A DNA stretch of 64,000 nt from Corinectria fuckeliana (GCA_019137255.1 WPDH01000185.1:20894-84893); one strand, 5' to 3'; shown: positions 12,151 to 23,753, counted from the stretch's first letter. A program made the numbers and translations. The notes: generated from the letters alone by a model not told the origin.

Positions 12151-14142
12151 TTATGCGAGGGGTAGGCGTAGAGAATGAGGTTTCAAGACGGAGGTCTTAT
12201 TGTGCACTGGTATTTTAGTTTCTTCGACAGAAGTTTCATATTCAGCTAAAATAAATACATTGAATTCAAAGCCTGCTATCAGATACGTCCTATGAGATCC
12301 GAGGTCCGGCCGTGTCAAAACGACGTAAAGCATGTTGCACCATGACGACCATAGCGTGACTGCGACACAGGGAAACAGGAACAAATGGAACCAATTAGCA
12401 AAGAGATATTCCATACTGGGGTTTCTCAATAAGTTTTGTCGCTTTGTCTTCGCGTTCTTCCTGCTGTTTTTCCGAGGAATTTTCCACCATGCTCGCACAA
12501 CAACTTGTCGATCAAGAAAGAAGAGCCCAATAACGACAGTGATTACGGTGGTCGGTAGAGTAGAAGCAATGTAGGGAATCCAAGAACCTTCACCGGTGGA
12601 GAATATACCGGCGCTGAAGATGCTCTGAAGGAAGGTTACAATTAGCTGACAGTTGTGCTAAATTCCATGTGCGTGCATTGGGGGAGACTCACAGCAATAA
12701 GACTGGCAGGAGCGAAAACTAAGGCTAAGATTGCGATCAAGCTGGTTTGGGAAGTCTCCTGATGGGAGATCAGGTTATTGATCTATAAGTAATCAGTGAC
12801 CCATGGAATAATGTTTATTCCTCGAGACGTAAGGATCGCTGCGTACCAGGGCAATCTGAACTTCAATTCGCTGTCGAAGACACCCAACTTGGGCCTTGCG
12901 GCTATTTGTGAGCTCCATTTCAAACTGAATATCATCTCGGGTAGTCTGCCACTCCCGATCACTACTTATACTAGCCTTGAGCCCTAGTCGCAATGCGTCC
13001 TTGTCATCTAATAACCGTCGAAGGAACTCCCAAGCACGAAGCTCAAACTCTATGGAGTTGTTTACATACAGCAAGGTGTTTTGAGCCACGTGTAAAGCGC
13101 TTATCACGCTGTAAAAGTCGGGTGGCGACCGGACTTGCTTTTTTTCGTCGTCTTCCCAGGACGATGTCCGAGTTTTCAGCTCGGCGTGGAAGATGCAGTC
13201 ATCGAGCAGCCCCCGTTCTGTTTCTGAGGTGAAGCCACATTCCGACAGAATCATCACCATTAGGGCGAGAGGGTTTCGCCTTAAGAGCTTGGACGAGTTA
13301 TCAAGCTTTTTGACAACGCGATTGAGATTCTTTTCTTCTGCATCGAACAGAAGGCAAGTTGTCAAAGACGAAGCCAAGCAGATTCGAATTACACAGAAAA
13401 TCTCCCGCATGGGTGACTTTGGTGTAGAAAACAAAATCACTAATAGCATCGTCAGATCAGCCTTCAAGCCGTAATTCACGCCCACGATGTCTGTATACGT
13501 ACGCAAAGACTTTGCGTCATTGTTTTCATACTCGATGAATCGAGCGAAGACTCCATGGATAGACTGAATTGTTTGTTCCGCTTTCTCCGATATCTCTGAG
13601 AGTTGCAGTTTCTTAACAATCTCATCGAAAAGCTCCCTGTCGAGACTCAGGCCTTTCAGGGTTCCATTACCTAACCCAGCGCTTGAGCATGTCAGCAACC
13701 AGGTGCTTATTCCAGAATAAGCCGAGGTGAAGTATTACATGAGAACCAGCGAGCGTGCGTTGTGTGTATTGTCTGCGTTTCTGGAGGGCAAGGTCTATGA
13801 GCAGCGTTAGTGCGGAAGGCAGTAGATAGAGTCGTCGAGGCATCTTAAGATATTACCGTTGGTTGGATCAATGCGTACCTTTAGGAAGTCGCGTGTTCCA
13901 CTCGGGTTAAGCCATTCGCCTTGAGCAGTCTCTCCACTTGCTAGATTTACATGACATCAGCAACAAAGTACAATATGTATGATGGTAGAGATGATGGCAG
14001 GGCCCTAGCATCATTACGTACCAGTGTTGAGACAGTAAAGTCTAGGTGGTCTCCTGTGACTGAATTTTATCAGATCCTCGATCAGTATAGAATCCGATCC
14101 TCCAACCTCGTGGCCAGTAGTATTGACACCTGACTTGGACAT
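12151..14142 (-). CDS. Conserved fungal protein with a CorA-like two-helix membrane tail
   Basis: I assembled six exons on the minus strand: 14022-14142, 13879-13940, 13739-13794, 12847-13681, 12693-12782 and 12151-12624, giving 545 residues. The five introns are 81, 84, 57, 64 and 68 nt, start GTACGT, GTACGC, GTAATA, GTACGC and GTGAGT, and keep the frame. Two carry clear branch sites (CACTAAC, GCTGAC). The large middle domain is helical and hydrophilic. It ends in INNLISHQETSQ just before a hydrophobic pair, LIAILALVFAPASLIA and YIASTLPTTVITVVIGLFFL. A further hydrophobic segment follows near residues 475-495. This layout resembles fungal CorA-like proteins, but the GMN signature of true Mg2+ channels is not visible, so transport function is unproven. 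The ATG at 14142 begins MSKSGVNTTG. Confidence 0.78.
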
Positions 14143-14685
14143 GGCAATGGGCTGGGATGATATATTGAACCAACGTGAAGTTGAAGATATTTGCAAGAGT
14201 TTTAGTGTTTAAATACCGCAAACTCCGAAATCCATTGTCCAGGCTTATCACAACTAAGTCAGATCATGGCCAAGGCGCCACATGCGCTAGGTTACGAAAT
14301 AACCAGTAAGCGAGCTGGCTGCTAACCGTAACAGCAAATGACAGGGCGGGTACTGCTCGGCTATGTAAGCTGTAGGGGGCCTCATCAACTCATTCGCATG
14401 CCCTGTCAATATCAGCCAACAGCTTGGCAATGCACCTTTAGCGCTTCATTTTGAAGCACCACCACCAGTTAAAATACGCCGTAGAGTACCGATACTACGC
14501 CTATTTAAACAGTCTACTGCACGAGGACTTATATTCTTCAAATTAATGGAATGGTAGAAGTAGACCTCCAACGTTCCAATAGCAACCATGCAGTATTAAA
14601 ATGGGCTGTCTGTGCCGCTTCCTCCCGGCACGACAGATACTGGAGACAAGAAAATGATATGAAGTGCCGATTCAGAGTGGTAATG
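14143..14685. other. Intergenic between two minus-strand genes
   Basis: This 543-bp stretch holds the promoter of the gene starting at 14142 and the 3' end of the monooxygenase gene. No independent gene is supported. Confidence 0.4.
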
Positions 14686-17124
14686 TCAGATAGAAACAGC
14701 AGAGACGACACTCTCCCGCCAGCTCCAAAGCCCAGACCAAGTAGCACCTGGGCCGGCTACGACCTGACCAACGATGACGGAGAAGAAAGCTCTAAATGTG
14801 TCGGATGTGGTTATGTATCCCGCGCGGCGCAGCTCCCAGACAGAATAGAGGTTATGGGTCGCAATGGCCAGGGCAGTCAGTGCCACATTGCTTGTGATCA
14901 GAGACAAAGATCCCCACTGAGCTTGATCATTTCCTTTGGGGACAAATAGTCCTGAAGGTACCCCGAAATATATCTCAGAGTAGATGTCGGCATGCCACAG
15001 TGCAGCCAAGTGCGCGGTAGCTTGGATGGCAAATGCAAATCCATATACGAACTGCAAAACAGGAACATCCAAGGCCGTGTAACGATTGAGATACGGCGTA
15101 AGATCTGCATTCTTCTTCCGCTGCCATAGTTTTATAGCAGGAGGCAGTATAGCCATCAAAGTGGGAAACAGTAAAGGCTCCAGGCTTGCCCACTCCTTCC
15201 AGTCATTTCTGTCTGCCAAAGGAGCAAGCATCAGAATGGTCGGGAAGATGTAGCCCAGAGCCAACGCCGGGACCAAGGATTTGCCAACTTCTGGCTGGAC
15301 GAAGCGGCCCGCAGGCGCATCGAAGGCCAGGGAAGCACTCAGCAGTGCAACCAAGGGGACTGCTCGGCAAATGCCTAGATGCTGTAGGCCGACCATGAAA
15401 ACCTGAGACAAAATAAATGGCAATCCTTTGCTACCAACTCTACTTCCCTCGATTGCGTATATCAGCAATGGCGAGACTGACTGGGACAGAAGATAGATTT
15501 GTGGCAGGGTAGACGCCGAGTCAAACCAAGGAATGTGACTCTCGGTGGTGGAAGACGCAGGAGTGTCAGGCATCTTAATGGCAGTATTGGGTTGTGGGGA
15601 GCCAAGTGACATCCAAAGCAGGAGACCCATCACGACAGTATAAAACCATGTGATGGTCTTTGCTCGAGCTCCTTGGAAGGGTTGTGCGGGGAGTTCGTGA
15701 ATGAACGGGATCGCCCGGGATCGAGAGGGAATGGCAAGCTTTTTGACACGAGAACCGCCGACAATACGTGCGCTCAATACTCGCAAAGGACTGTCATCCC
15801 CAGCTAATGGTCCCAACGCTCGCCACACGATGTTGGAGACTATAGGCTTCTCGAATGCTAAGATGGCCTGCATCTTGTTCGACGAAGAGACGGTGAACTT
15901 GGCTCGCTCGTGACGCGTGCTCTGCATCTTGTCGCAGATGCCGTTGATATCCTCGGTGGACAAGCCACTGAGACCCTCCTGTCTCTCATCTCTCTTCTCC
16001 AGCAGTGCGTTCATGAACTCGGCAACCGATTCCAAAGCGCCGTTGGCTCCCATACCGCCGATTGGATTTGGCTTGAACATCGTCAGCGGTGGATCGTCCT
16101 GTGTGAAACTTTGTTTTAACCTTGTGCGCTGAATCTCCAATGAGCAGCATGCGGTTGTAAAACCACTTCTTAAAAACCACTTCATGGAGTGGTGTGAGGG
16201 CTGAGGTTACGCGTTTGTGATAGAGCTGGCCGAAGGTAAGGTTCTCCGTGATGGGCAGTGCTTGGTGTTGCTTTACGAACAGCGATTCGTCTTCTTTTGT
16301 GTACTTCGGTATATCCTGACCGTACTTTGTCTCCGGCAATTTGACAAACAGGAACCAATAAACTCGTTCGTCTGGTCCGGAAGTGACGAGGAACGCCTTT
16401 TGATCTCCCGTTGTGAAAGACTGCTCCTTTTCTGGCCAATTGACTACCTTGTGCGCAATGCCGAAACTACATTGGTAGTAGCAAGGGACGCGGTCTTCCT
16501 CCCTAGCGGGAAAGTAGCCTGGCTTGGTTTCTCTGGCGATGCGAGACATCTCCTTTCTCACGACACTATGGATGCCATCAGCTCCAATAACGATGGTCCC
16601 GCGATAGACCTGGCCATTTAGAGTCGTAACCTGGACACCAGAGCCTCTGTAATCAATCCGTTCAACCGGATTTTGAAGATGGACTCGATCTTTGTGCTGG
16701 ATTCGGCTATACAAGACCTGCAACAACCATTGTCGATCGAAAAAGACCATGGGATATCCATGTCTGAGCTGAGTCAGTATCATGACTTCGCACCCGCACT
16801 TTTGCGTCTCACTTACCGCTTCTCCATATGGCTAAACATATGTTCCGTGCACTTCATAGACTTGCCATCCTTGGCACGAATGTGGAGGTTGTCAAATTCT
16901 CCTGCTTGCGCTACCACCCTCACAGCGTCGTAGCAGCCAATCTGGTCCAGGATGAGCAGCCCGTTGGGCATCAGGCCGATACTGGCGCCAACGGGAGGCG
17001 ATATGTCATCGTGAGCCTCCAGAAGCACGTAGTCAATGCTGAAATTTTCGAGCAGGATCGCTAGGGTAAGGCCAGCAACGCCTCCTCCAGCGATGATGAC
17101 CTTGAAGTTATCGTCTTGCGACAT
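14686..17124 (-). CDS. FAD-dependent monooxygenase with C-terminal multi-pass membrane tail
   Basis: Three exons on the minus strand: 16817-17124, 16121-16763 and 14686-16071. Introns are 53 nt (GTAAGT...CAG) and 49 nt (GTTAAA...AAG, CTGAC branch site). The product is 778 residues. FAD-binding motifs are all present: GGGVAG at residues 13-18, GADG at 163-166, and GDSAHK at 312-317 running straight across the second splice into PNPIGGMGANGA. This is the group of aromatic/terpenoid hydroxylases and epoxidases that includes PaxM-like enzymes. From about residue 455 to the end there are seven or eight hydrophobic segments (for example TVVMGLLLWMSL, LLSQSVSPLLIYAIEG), so the enzyme is anchored in a membrane. 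The tail may itself be a terpene-cyclase-like or anchoring domain. No PKS, prenyltransferase or P450 gene is adjacent, so a metabolite cluster is not shown. Confidence 0.88.
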
Positions 17125-18290
17125 GTCGTACGAAATGCGGAATTATATTTGTTAGGGATGTCGTGGCGCGCGGTTTCTCACAGGAGAATCAGTCGACAGA
17201 GTCACGGAGATAATATACATGTACGGAGTAGTAATCCTTGACTGCGTGTGCCGTGTGGTGTGAGGCACGGCGGTGAGGATGACTGGGAGCTGAATCCTTC
17301 GGGATGTTCGGGTTTGTTGATGCTGATTCATAGATCAATTGTACGAAAAATGCTGTACATAAGTTGGCAACATGCACCGGGACTGTGACGAACGGCTTCT
17401 TGGTGCATATTTGACAAGGTGTAATTGCCGGCGGAACTAGGAAAGACTCTGTCCGACCTCGGGAATTGGACTATTGACTGACTGCCTTGTCTTCAGATTT
17501 GTTGGGCCTCACAAGTTGCGGGGCCGTCTAGACGCGCAGGAAGCTGACGGCAGGGGTAAAGGGCTTTCCTTAGGCCCGGGATATTACGTGTCAGCAACTA
17601 AGATAAGACGCGAACCCTCGGAAAATTGATACGGACGAGACATGAATTCGGCACTAATCATGCTAGCACCGCCCAGCTTCGACAAGAGACTTAAAGTTCA
17701 AACCTAGTTATTTCACTCTGACCACATCCCTTGGGCATATGCTTGCTCTACCGCTCATTTTCCCCAGAGCAAAGCTGCCCATCACAGCTCTGGCGGGCTG
17801 TGTCTCCAGATGCCTTCTCTAGTTGAGGCCTTTGGCTGTTGGCGTCCCCATGCTTGCTGTCTCCATCTTGATCACCATCTTTGAGATGCTCTTGCGTTGA
17901 ATTGGTTCCCTTGGTGTGGGCCGTCAAGACTGTCCTGGGCTAGATTTGACAGCTCCAGCGGTAGGTGAGCTGTCCTTGGTGCTGGTCCGGTCTGTGTCTA
18001 GCTGTACTGAAACTGCCTTGTTCGTGGATAAGCTTTCGAATTGCTCTGAAAGTCCCTGAGACTCCTGCAGGTTTATGAATGTTCATCCAAGAGGTATATA
18101 ACAAGACCGCGCAGCGAGATGCTTACCTGGGCGATGGATTTCTTTGCCTATGCGCCTGTGCGCCTGTGCCCTGCGTCCCATCCTTGCCATCAATCGAGAC
18201 GAACTTGACGAACTTGACTTCTTTGATTGGTGGGCAGTTGTGTTGTCGTCGTCTTTTGTCTCTCTTGACTTGGAGAACTGATCTACTTCT
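17125..18290. other. Intergenic region, promoter of the monooxygenase plus unassigned sequence
   Basis: The first few hundred bases are upstream of the minus-strand monooxygenase. The rest has no intact ORF. Minus-strand reading of 17.7-18.07 kb gives a low-complexity Ser/Thr/Gln-rich frame that could be a decayed tail of the adjacent kinase relic; I could not confirm this. Confidence 0.35.
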
Positions 18291-19240
18291 TACCACCCTT
18301 CAAGATACCGTGTGGAGGCCTTTAACAATCTCGAGACACTGTCTCGCAAACCAAAGTGCCACTTTAGGATCGCGTCCCTTCGCAAGAGATTGACTGTGTT
18401 TTGCCCAGAGGTCCATCAGATTACCATCAGCGCAAGAGAAGACAAGGTGGTAGTGTGGACCACGCGAGAAAGTCTAGAGAAGCTGAAATAGGTGGGGATG
18501 GATGGTCCTTGCCCTTCCCGCTGAATCGACTGAGGCTTGAAACCTCATCTAAGACTGCCTTCTCATTTGAGTCATCCAATTTCTTCACGGCATATAATTG
18601 AGTCTTTCAAAGTGAAACGTTAGCTTTTGTTAGCTCACACCGTCAGGGGCTGGGCTAAGCCTTAGTACCTCGGGACCATCATGGTGACTCCATTGTATGT
18701 TTGCTTTCGAAGCGGCGCCAAACCTTCTCCCAACCGAATTGCTTTCGAGGTACGGTAGGATGGTCCTTATCGCAACATCCCAATATGGTGGGCTCTTCGA
18801 TCAGGGACAGCAGCTTCTCGTGTGTGTTCGAAAGGGAGGTGGCTGTCATCGATACCCTCCTTGATGAAGTCAACGATCGCTTCAAGCTTTCCCATGACAA
18901 CGAGAATTGTGAAGATATCTGTTCTTCTGTCGAGTTCATCTAAAGTCCGCAAGGCCGAGCTCTCCATCTAGGTAAGATGATCTTCAGTGGCTTCCGCCCT
19001 TTGCTTCAGTGAGATGCACCCAATCCTTGCAAGCTTCTGGGTAATTCTTCCCACGCTGAGGAGTTTTTCCAATTCATCCCTGGGCAAGAAGTCAAGACGT
19101 CGACCGTCGTGGGATTTGATCATTTTATCACGGATCTGGTCCCCGAGAGGCTCCTTGTGGGTAGCACTCGCCGTAGTCTTTAGTCTCCAAAGGGATTGGA
19201 TTACCGTTAGGTGCTTTACTTCCATGATCGGGAGTATTAG
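18290..19240 (-). pseudogene. Decayed fungal protein kinase gene
   Basis: Reading leftwards on the minus strand gives recognisable pieces of one protein in order. First comes the N-terminal domain seen in many fungal kinases (DGRRLDFLPRDELEKLLSV). It is followed, after an in-frame TAG at 18968-18970, by IFTILVVMGKLEAIVDFIKE and GIDDSHLPFE. A change of frame then leads to EKLLSLIEEPTILGCCDKDH. Further left are the ATP-site strand YAVKKLDDSNEKAVLDEV (near 18540-18595), VSSLSRFSGKGKDHP, and in yet another frame NLMDLWAKHS and PKVALWFARQCLEIVKGLH (near 18310-18400). The catalytic loop and activation segment are not found. With at least one nonsense codon, several frame changes and a missing catalytic loop, this is a relic. 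Boundaries are approximate. Confidence 0.72.
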
Positions 19241-19424
19241 TGTTCACAACAAACCTTACAGACCGCTTCGGTCGTTCGGTGGCATGACTGAAGAACACAG
19301 AAACTATCCAGCGCCTTTGGCAAACCCCCGGAGCTATTCATACAAAGCCGGCGCCCGTCAACAGTCAGGGCCAGTGGTCGAGTTGAACATCCCACCCTCG
19401 GCCATTCCTAGCCGTGGACAACAT

Positions 19425-19665
19425 TCTCTTCCGGTGGTCCGGATTCCGCCTTATTAACGTGGAAAACGAGTGCTTGGTGCAAAAGACGAGTCGATGCGAC
19501 TACGTCGCGCTGTTGTGCGTCTGGAGAGCAATACCCACCATCCTGTACAGATACGACTCTTCGGACAAGAACCCGATCCTCCTCAAACTGAAGGATAACG
19601 TCGAGCGCCTTAGCACTACCAAAGGTCTATCGACTGCTCGGGAGCATGGGCGACGTCTACGCGGA
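19425..19665 (+). pseudogene. HET-domain gene fragment
   Basis: One plus-strand frame reads FRLINVENECLVQKTSRCDY followed by VALLCVWRA, then ILLKLKDNVERLSTTKGLST. This matches the beginning of a heterokaryon-incompatibility (HET) domain, whose usual signature is YVALSYVWG. Here the signature is altered (LCVWR in place of SYVWG). Similarity stops after about 75 residues, and no downstream HET motifs are visible before the transposon at 19980. A second frame at 19646-19760 (GDVYADATATQIAAAGIDTD) is coding-like but I cannot assign it. I infer a truncated, non-functional copy. Confidence 0.5.
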
Positions 19666-19971
19666 CGCAACTGCCACCCAAATTGCCGCCGCAGGCATCG
19701 ACACCGACGCTGGCCTAAGGGGAGTCTGGCACCGCCCCGGAAGCGCGATATTCCCCATCCCGATCCCGCCTCGTTCCGGAATAGTAAGCTTGAATCTCTC
19801 AATTTGCCTTACTTCCCAATCAGAAGAAGTGACCCGCAGTTACTGCCACCAGGTCGCCTTATTAAACTTCGCCCACTAGCGAGTCCTATAACTGTCAAGG
19901 TCATCTTGAAAATCAACCTAGCAGAGAGCGTTGTAAGAAGTTAAGTAAGAGTATTTATTATCACAGCCTAG
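19666..19971. other. Unassigned sequence left of the transposon
   Basis: GC-rich, coding-like sequence without an assignable protein; it becomes more AT-rich in the last 60 bases before the transposon. It may be the remainder of the gene to which the HET fragment belonged. Confidence 0.3.
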
Positions 19972-19979
19972 GTTGAGGC
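19972..19979. repeat. 8-bp target-site duplication, left copy
   Basis: GTTGAGGC lies directly before the transposon end CAGGGTTGC. An identical copy follows the other end at 21524-21531. Confidence 0.9.
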
Positions 19980-21523
19980 CAGGGTTGCAAATTAGTAACT
20001 AGTGAGCTAGTTAGTAAGCTAGTTTAAATTACTACTAGTTAATTAACTACTAGTTAAAATGAGCTAGTTAATTTTCAAACTACTAACTAACTAACTACTA
20101 GTTAATTTAGTAACTAACTAACTAACTAATAGAAAAAATCTTAACTAACTAACTACTAACTAATTAAAATTTAATTTAACTAACTAAAAAGTAAGCTAGT
20201 TAAAAAAAAACTACTAACTAAACTATTAACTACTAACTAACTACTAACTAACTACTAACTAGCTAGTAAGTAATAAATATATAATAATTATATTTAAATA
20301 GTTTATATTATAAGAATAATATAATAGTTTAGTATTATTTATTAGATAAATAAATAAATATTATAAGAATAATATAAGAATATAAACTTAATATACTTAA
20401 CTAAGAGTTAAATAAATAGTTAAAAATTAAATATAATACTTTAAATATTCTTTAAAATAACAGCTATTTTTAACATATTTTATAAATATTTATAGTAATA
20501 AATCTTATTAATAGAAATTAATATAAATTATATCTTATTTAAGCTTAATACTATAATCTAACTAGATTAGAACTAGTACTTATACTTTCTTTTTTTTTTA
20601 AATCTCTTCTTAAAGTATATATTTTCTTTTTAGATTTTATTTTATCTTATTAAGCTAAAAATAAGATAAGAAGCTATAAATAGTAATAAATTATTTATAA
20701 ATATCTATTTTTAGATACTTTAAAGTTTTATAATTAATTTAAAAAAAATCTATATTAAATTAATATTAGATCTTACTATACTAAACAATTATAATATACT
20801 TAAATAAGTTCTATTATATTTAATTTAATTTTTATAAATATACTTTTACTAAAAAGGCTTTTTAACTTTTTACTTAATTTTACTACTCTTTTTAACAAAA
20901 GATAATATTAAGACTATTATAGTTAATATATAAGCTATAATAATAAAAATATTATTAAGAAAATACTACCTTTATATAGTATTTAATATTTAAGAGCTAA
21001 TAATTTTATAATAATTTCTTATTTAATTATTAATTATTAAAGTTTTACTATAAGATAAGTTAAAAAAAAGATAAGAAAAAACTACTAAGATAAACAGATA
21101 AGATAAGATAAGATAATATTAGATAAGATAAGATAAACTAAAAATAACAAAATAGTAAGATAATAATATTATTTAACTTATATTATTAACTTAAATTTTT
21201 TATTAACTAATTAACTAATTTTAACTAATTAACTATTAACTAACTACTAACTAACTACTAACTAGTAGTTAAAAATTAACTTACTAACTTGTAGTTAAAA
21301 TTTTTTTTAATTAACTAACTAAAAAGTGAGCTAGTTTAAAATTTTCTACTAACTAACTAATTAACTACTAGTTAATTTAACAACTAACTAACTAGTAGTT
21401 AAAAATTTTTTTAATTAACTAACTAAAAAGTGAGCTAGTTAAAAATTTTCTACTAACTAACTAACTAAACTACTAGTTTATTAGTTAGTAGTACTAATAC
21501 TAGTAGTTTTTCTGGCAACCCTG
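19980..21523. mobile_element. hAT-like DNA transposon, RIP-degraded or non-autonomous
   Basis: A 1544-bp AT-rich element begins CAGGGTTGC and ends GCAACCCTG, a perfect 9-bp terminal inverted repeat that continues imperfectly. It is flanked by the 8-bp duplication GTTGAGGC. Eight-bp duplications and CAGGG-type ends are characteristic of hAT elements. Both subterminal regions (about 200-300 bp each) are packed with copies of ACTAACTA and TGAGCTAGTTA motifs, the kind of clustered repeat that hAT transposases bind. The interior is nearly all A/T and has no ORF of useful length, so it is either a non-autonomous copy or one destroyed by RIP. The orientation is unknown. Confidence 0.85.
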
Positions 21524-21531
21524 GTTGAGGC
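21524..21531. repeat. 8-bp target-site duplication, right copy
   Basis: GTTGAGGC immediately follows the right transposon end, identical to 19972-19979. Confidence 0.9.
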
Positions 21532-21539
21532 CAGGCGGT

Positions 21540-21547
21540 TATAAATA
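21540..21547 (+). promoter_or_regulatory. TATA box of the HNH-domain gene
   Basis: TATAAATA, 9 bases beyond the right target-site duplication and 298 bases before the ATG at 21845. The intervening GC-balanced sequence would be a ~270-nt leader. No transcript data, so this is a motif call only. Confidence 0.5.
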
Positions 21548-21844
21548 GCATCCACAGAGTTTTACCATCTTAATCTTAATTGTCAGTCCAGGCTCACATC
21601 TCTCGCCAGCTCCGACATAAAGCTGCTAGTGCAGTACATCTCCGGACGCTACTTTACCGCTGGACATTCGCTTCTACCGGATATCTTCTCTCTGAAGGCT
21701 ACATTTCGATTTAACCATTGCCACGCCAACTCGTTATCAGCACGTGACCTACTATTCCTTATCGCAGCAACAACTGGACCAATCGTGGGAAAACATCTTC
21801 AAAGCATCTTGAACCGCATCAGGTGAGTGTAGCCAAACGCAACC

Positions 21845-23555
21845 ATGTCCAGCGCTGCTATTACGCCCCAATTTCGCACCCTCGGATGGAACATTCATCT
21901 CCTCTGCGGCCCTGATGGAGATCCATTCGCTGGCCTCTTCCATCCGCCAGGCAGCAACAACTTGACCTATCGCGACGTCATCAACGAATTGCGCCTTTGC
22001 TTCGAGATCCCAAGCCTTGCCGGAGACGATGCCGATAACCGAAGCAACGACCCTTGGGCAGACTCTGCGCTTGGATATGTTTGTTCTCCTGGCGGCAGTT
22101 TGCAGCCGCTCGGTGATAGATCAACTGTGGCCACTGCTTGTCCTCCCCAAATGATCTACGGCCAGGATCTCGACACAACTATCTCAACACCGGCTGGGGA
22201 TCCATCATCTGCTCTTTCAAGACCACCGCCATTGTGCTTGCACGTTGTTAGACACATTGAGTGCAGTATTTCTCCCGAAGAACCATTGACAGCGCATCTA
22301 CGAGGTATGGTCCATTGCCTTTTCCATAATCATACCAATGGCTAACAACAATTTTTCAGCCGGATGTGCAACCCATATACCCTATCCCTCCCTCCGTCGC
22401 GACGAACGATATCTTCCTCCGAACAAAGCCTCTAGAAACCCTCAGTTTGCTCGGTTACCGTACCGTAAAACGATACGTCCCGCTCGAGCCTCGCAATCGC
22501 CCCCAAAACGTTCCGCTTCCGGCTCGATATCTCCCACTAGGGACTCGCGATCAAATAACGAAGTAGAGGACGTTGCGGGCTTGATTGCTCCGCCTTCACT
22601 TGATGTTCCACTGGAACAGGCTCGCCAAACCATGGCGGCCTTCCGCACATCATGTCTCGCTGCCAACACGACCTGCGCAGTAACAGGCAAAGGTCGATCG
22701 TGGTATTTCAATCCATCCGTTGGGCCAGCTGTGCAAGCATGTCACATTGTGCCTCAACAGCATTATCATGTCTACCCAACTCCGACCTCTCTGCCGGGAA
22801 GCAGACTAAGCCCGCGGCGGTTGCGTCAGGCCTGGGATTGTACCTGGTCACTGGGGAATGGCATTCTGTTACTGAGCCATCTCCACGAGCTCTTCGACGC
22901 CAGACTCTTTTCTATTAACCCGGATACTCTACGGATACGTGTCTTTATGCCATATGATGTTCTCTTAGATTATCACGGCTCTATCGCCCATCTTTCTTGG
23001 AACGTTGATCGAAGAGCATTGTGTCATCACTACGAAATGTGCTGCATCGAGAACATGGCTGCGAAAATGCCTTTGTCGGAAGTCCTGGCTTCTGAGACGG
23101 TATCAAGGTCCGCAGCCTCGGGAGACATCTCCCCATTTGACTCTGGATCTCATATTCCCATCATCTCCGGTGCCACGAGCCCGGGTAATGTCCCACTGCA
23201 AAGGGCTGCTGGGGACCCGTCAAAGCAGCCACGGCCGAGGCCAGATGAACCTGTTGATCTGGAGCAGTCCGCAGAGCCACTGACCGTCGATGGCTCGTCT
23301 GCCTCGAGTTCATTCGGGCACCAGTCTATTCCACCTCAGATGCGGCGAAAGGGGCATGTATTAGACCAAACAGAAGAGCATGATCGAAGGAAGCGGCGTC
23401 GAATTTCTGGGATCAACAACGCCGTTCGAGTTAATAAAGAAGAGGAACAGACTAATCACGGAGACGGTGATCCATACTGGGACGGCTGTATTACACCCTG
23501 GAACAGGCATACTTTTCTGGCAGATGTGAACTGGGAGCTACAGAAATTAGCATAA
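21845..23555 (+). CDS. HNH-endonuclease-domain protein (fungal HNH_2 type)
   Basis: Two exons, 21845-22304 and 22360-23555, with a 55-nt intron (GTATGG...TTTTTCAG, branch site GCTAACAA). The protein is 551 residues. The HNH core lies at about residues 259-336: CAVTGKGRSW, then the Cys-His pair ACHIVPQQH, then NGILLLSHLHELFDARL and the following strand FSINPDTLRIRVF. This is the arrangement of the fungal HNH family, in which the Cys/His residues hold the metal-binding fold. The C-terminal third is disordered, Ser/Pro-rich, and contains a basic run RRKRRR that could be a nuclear signal. Function in fungi is not established; such genes are common in variable genome regions. The reading frame is intact. 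The gene lies just right of the hAT-like insertion. Confidence 0.85.
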
Positions 23556-23753
23556 TGTAGCGGGTTGCCTTCTACTCAAGTATAAACGCCGGGAACAGGC
23601 CCGTCCCAGCTTTTAGACTAGTCACTGCTCTAAGGACTCAACCTTCTTTTTGCGACTCGAAACGGGCTCTAGTCTCTATCTAGTTATGTTTATAATATTA
23701 ATTCCTAGTTTTATAATAGCTGTGAAGTTATATACGTCCTGTCTGAGGCAGTC

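Noticed and set aside
13660..13740. Apparent +1 frameshift in the minus-strand gene with the two-helix tail
   Set aside because: Using the donor GTACGC at 13878 and a 57-nt intron 13682-13738 (GTAATA...CAAG with a GCTGAC branch site) puts all exons in one frame, so no frameshift is needed.
14551..14949. 132-codon plus-strand ORF
   Set aside because: It overlaps antisense to the end of the monooxygenase tail, which has clear coding character, so it is a shadow frame.
14686..17124. Secondary-metabolite cluster around the FAD monooxygenase
   Set aside because: No PKS, NRPS, terpene synthase, prenyltransferase, P450 or cluster regulator is present within the window.
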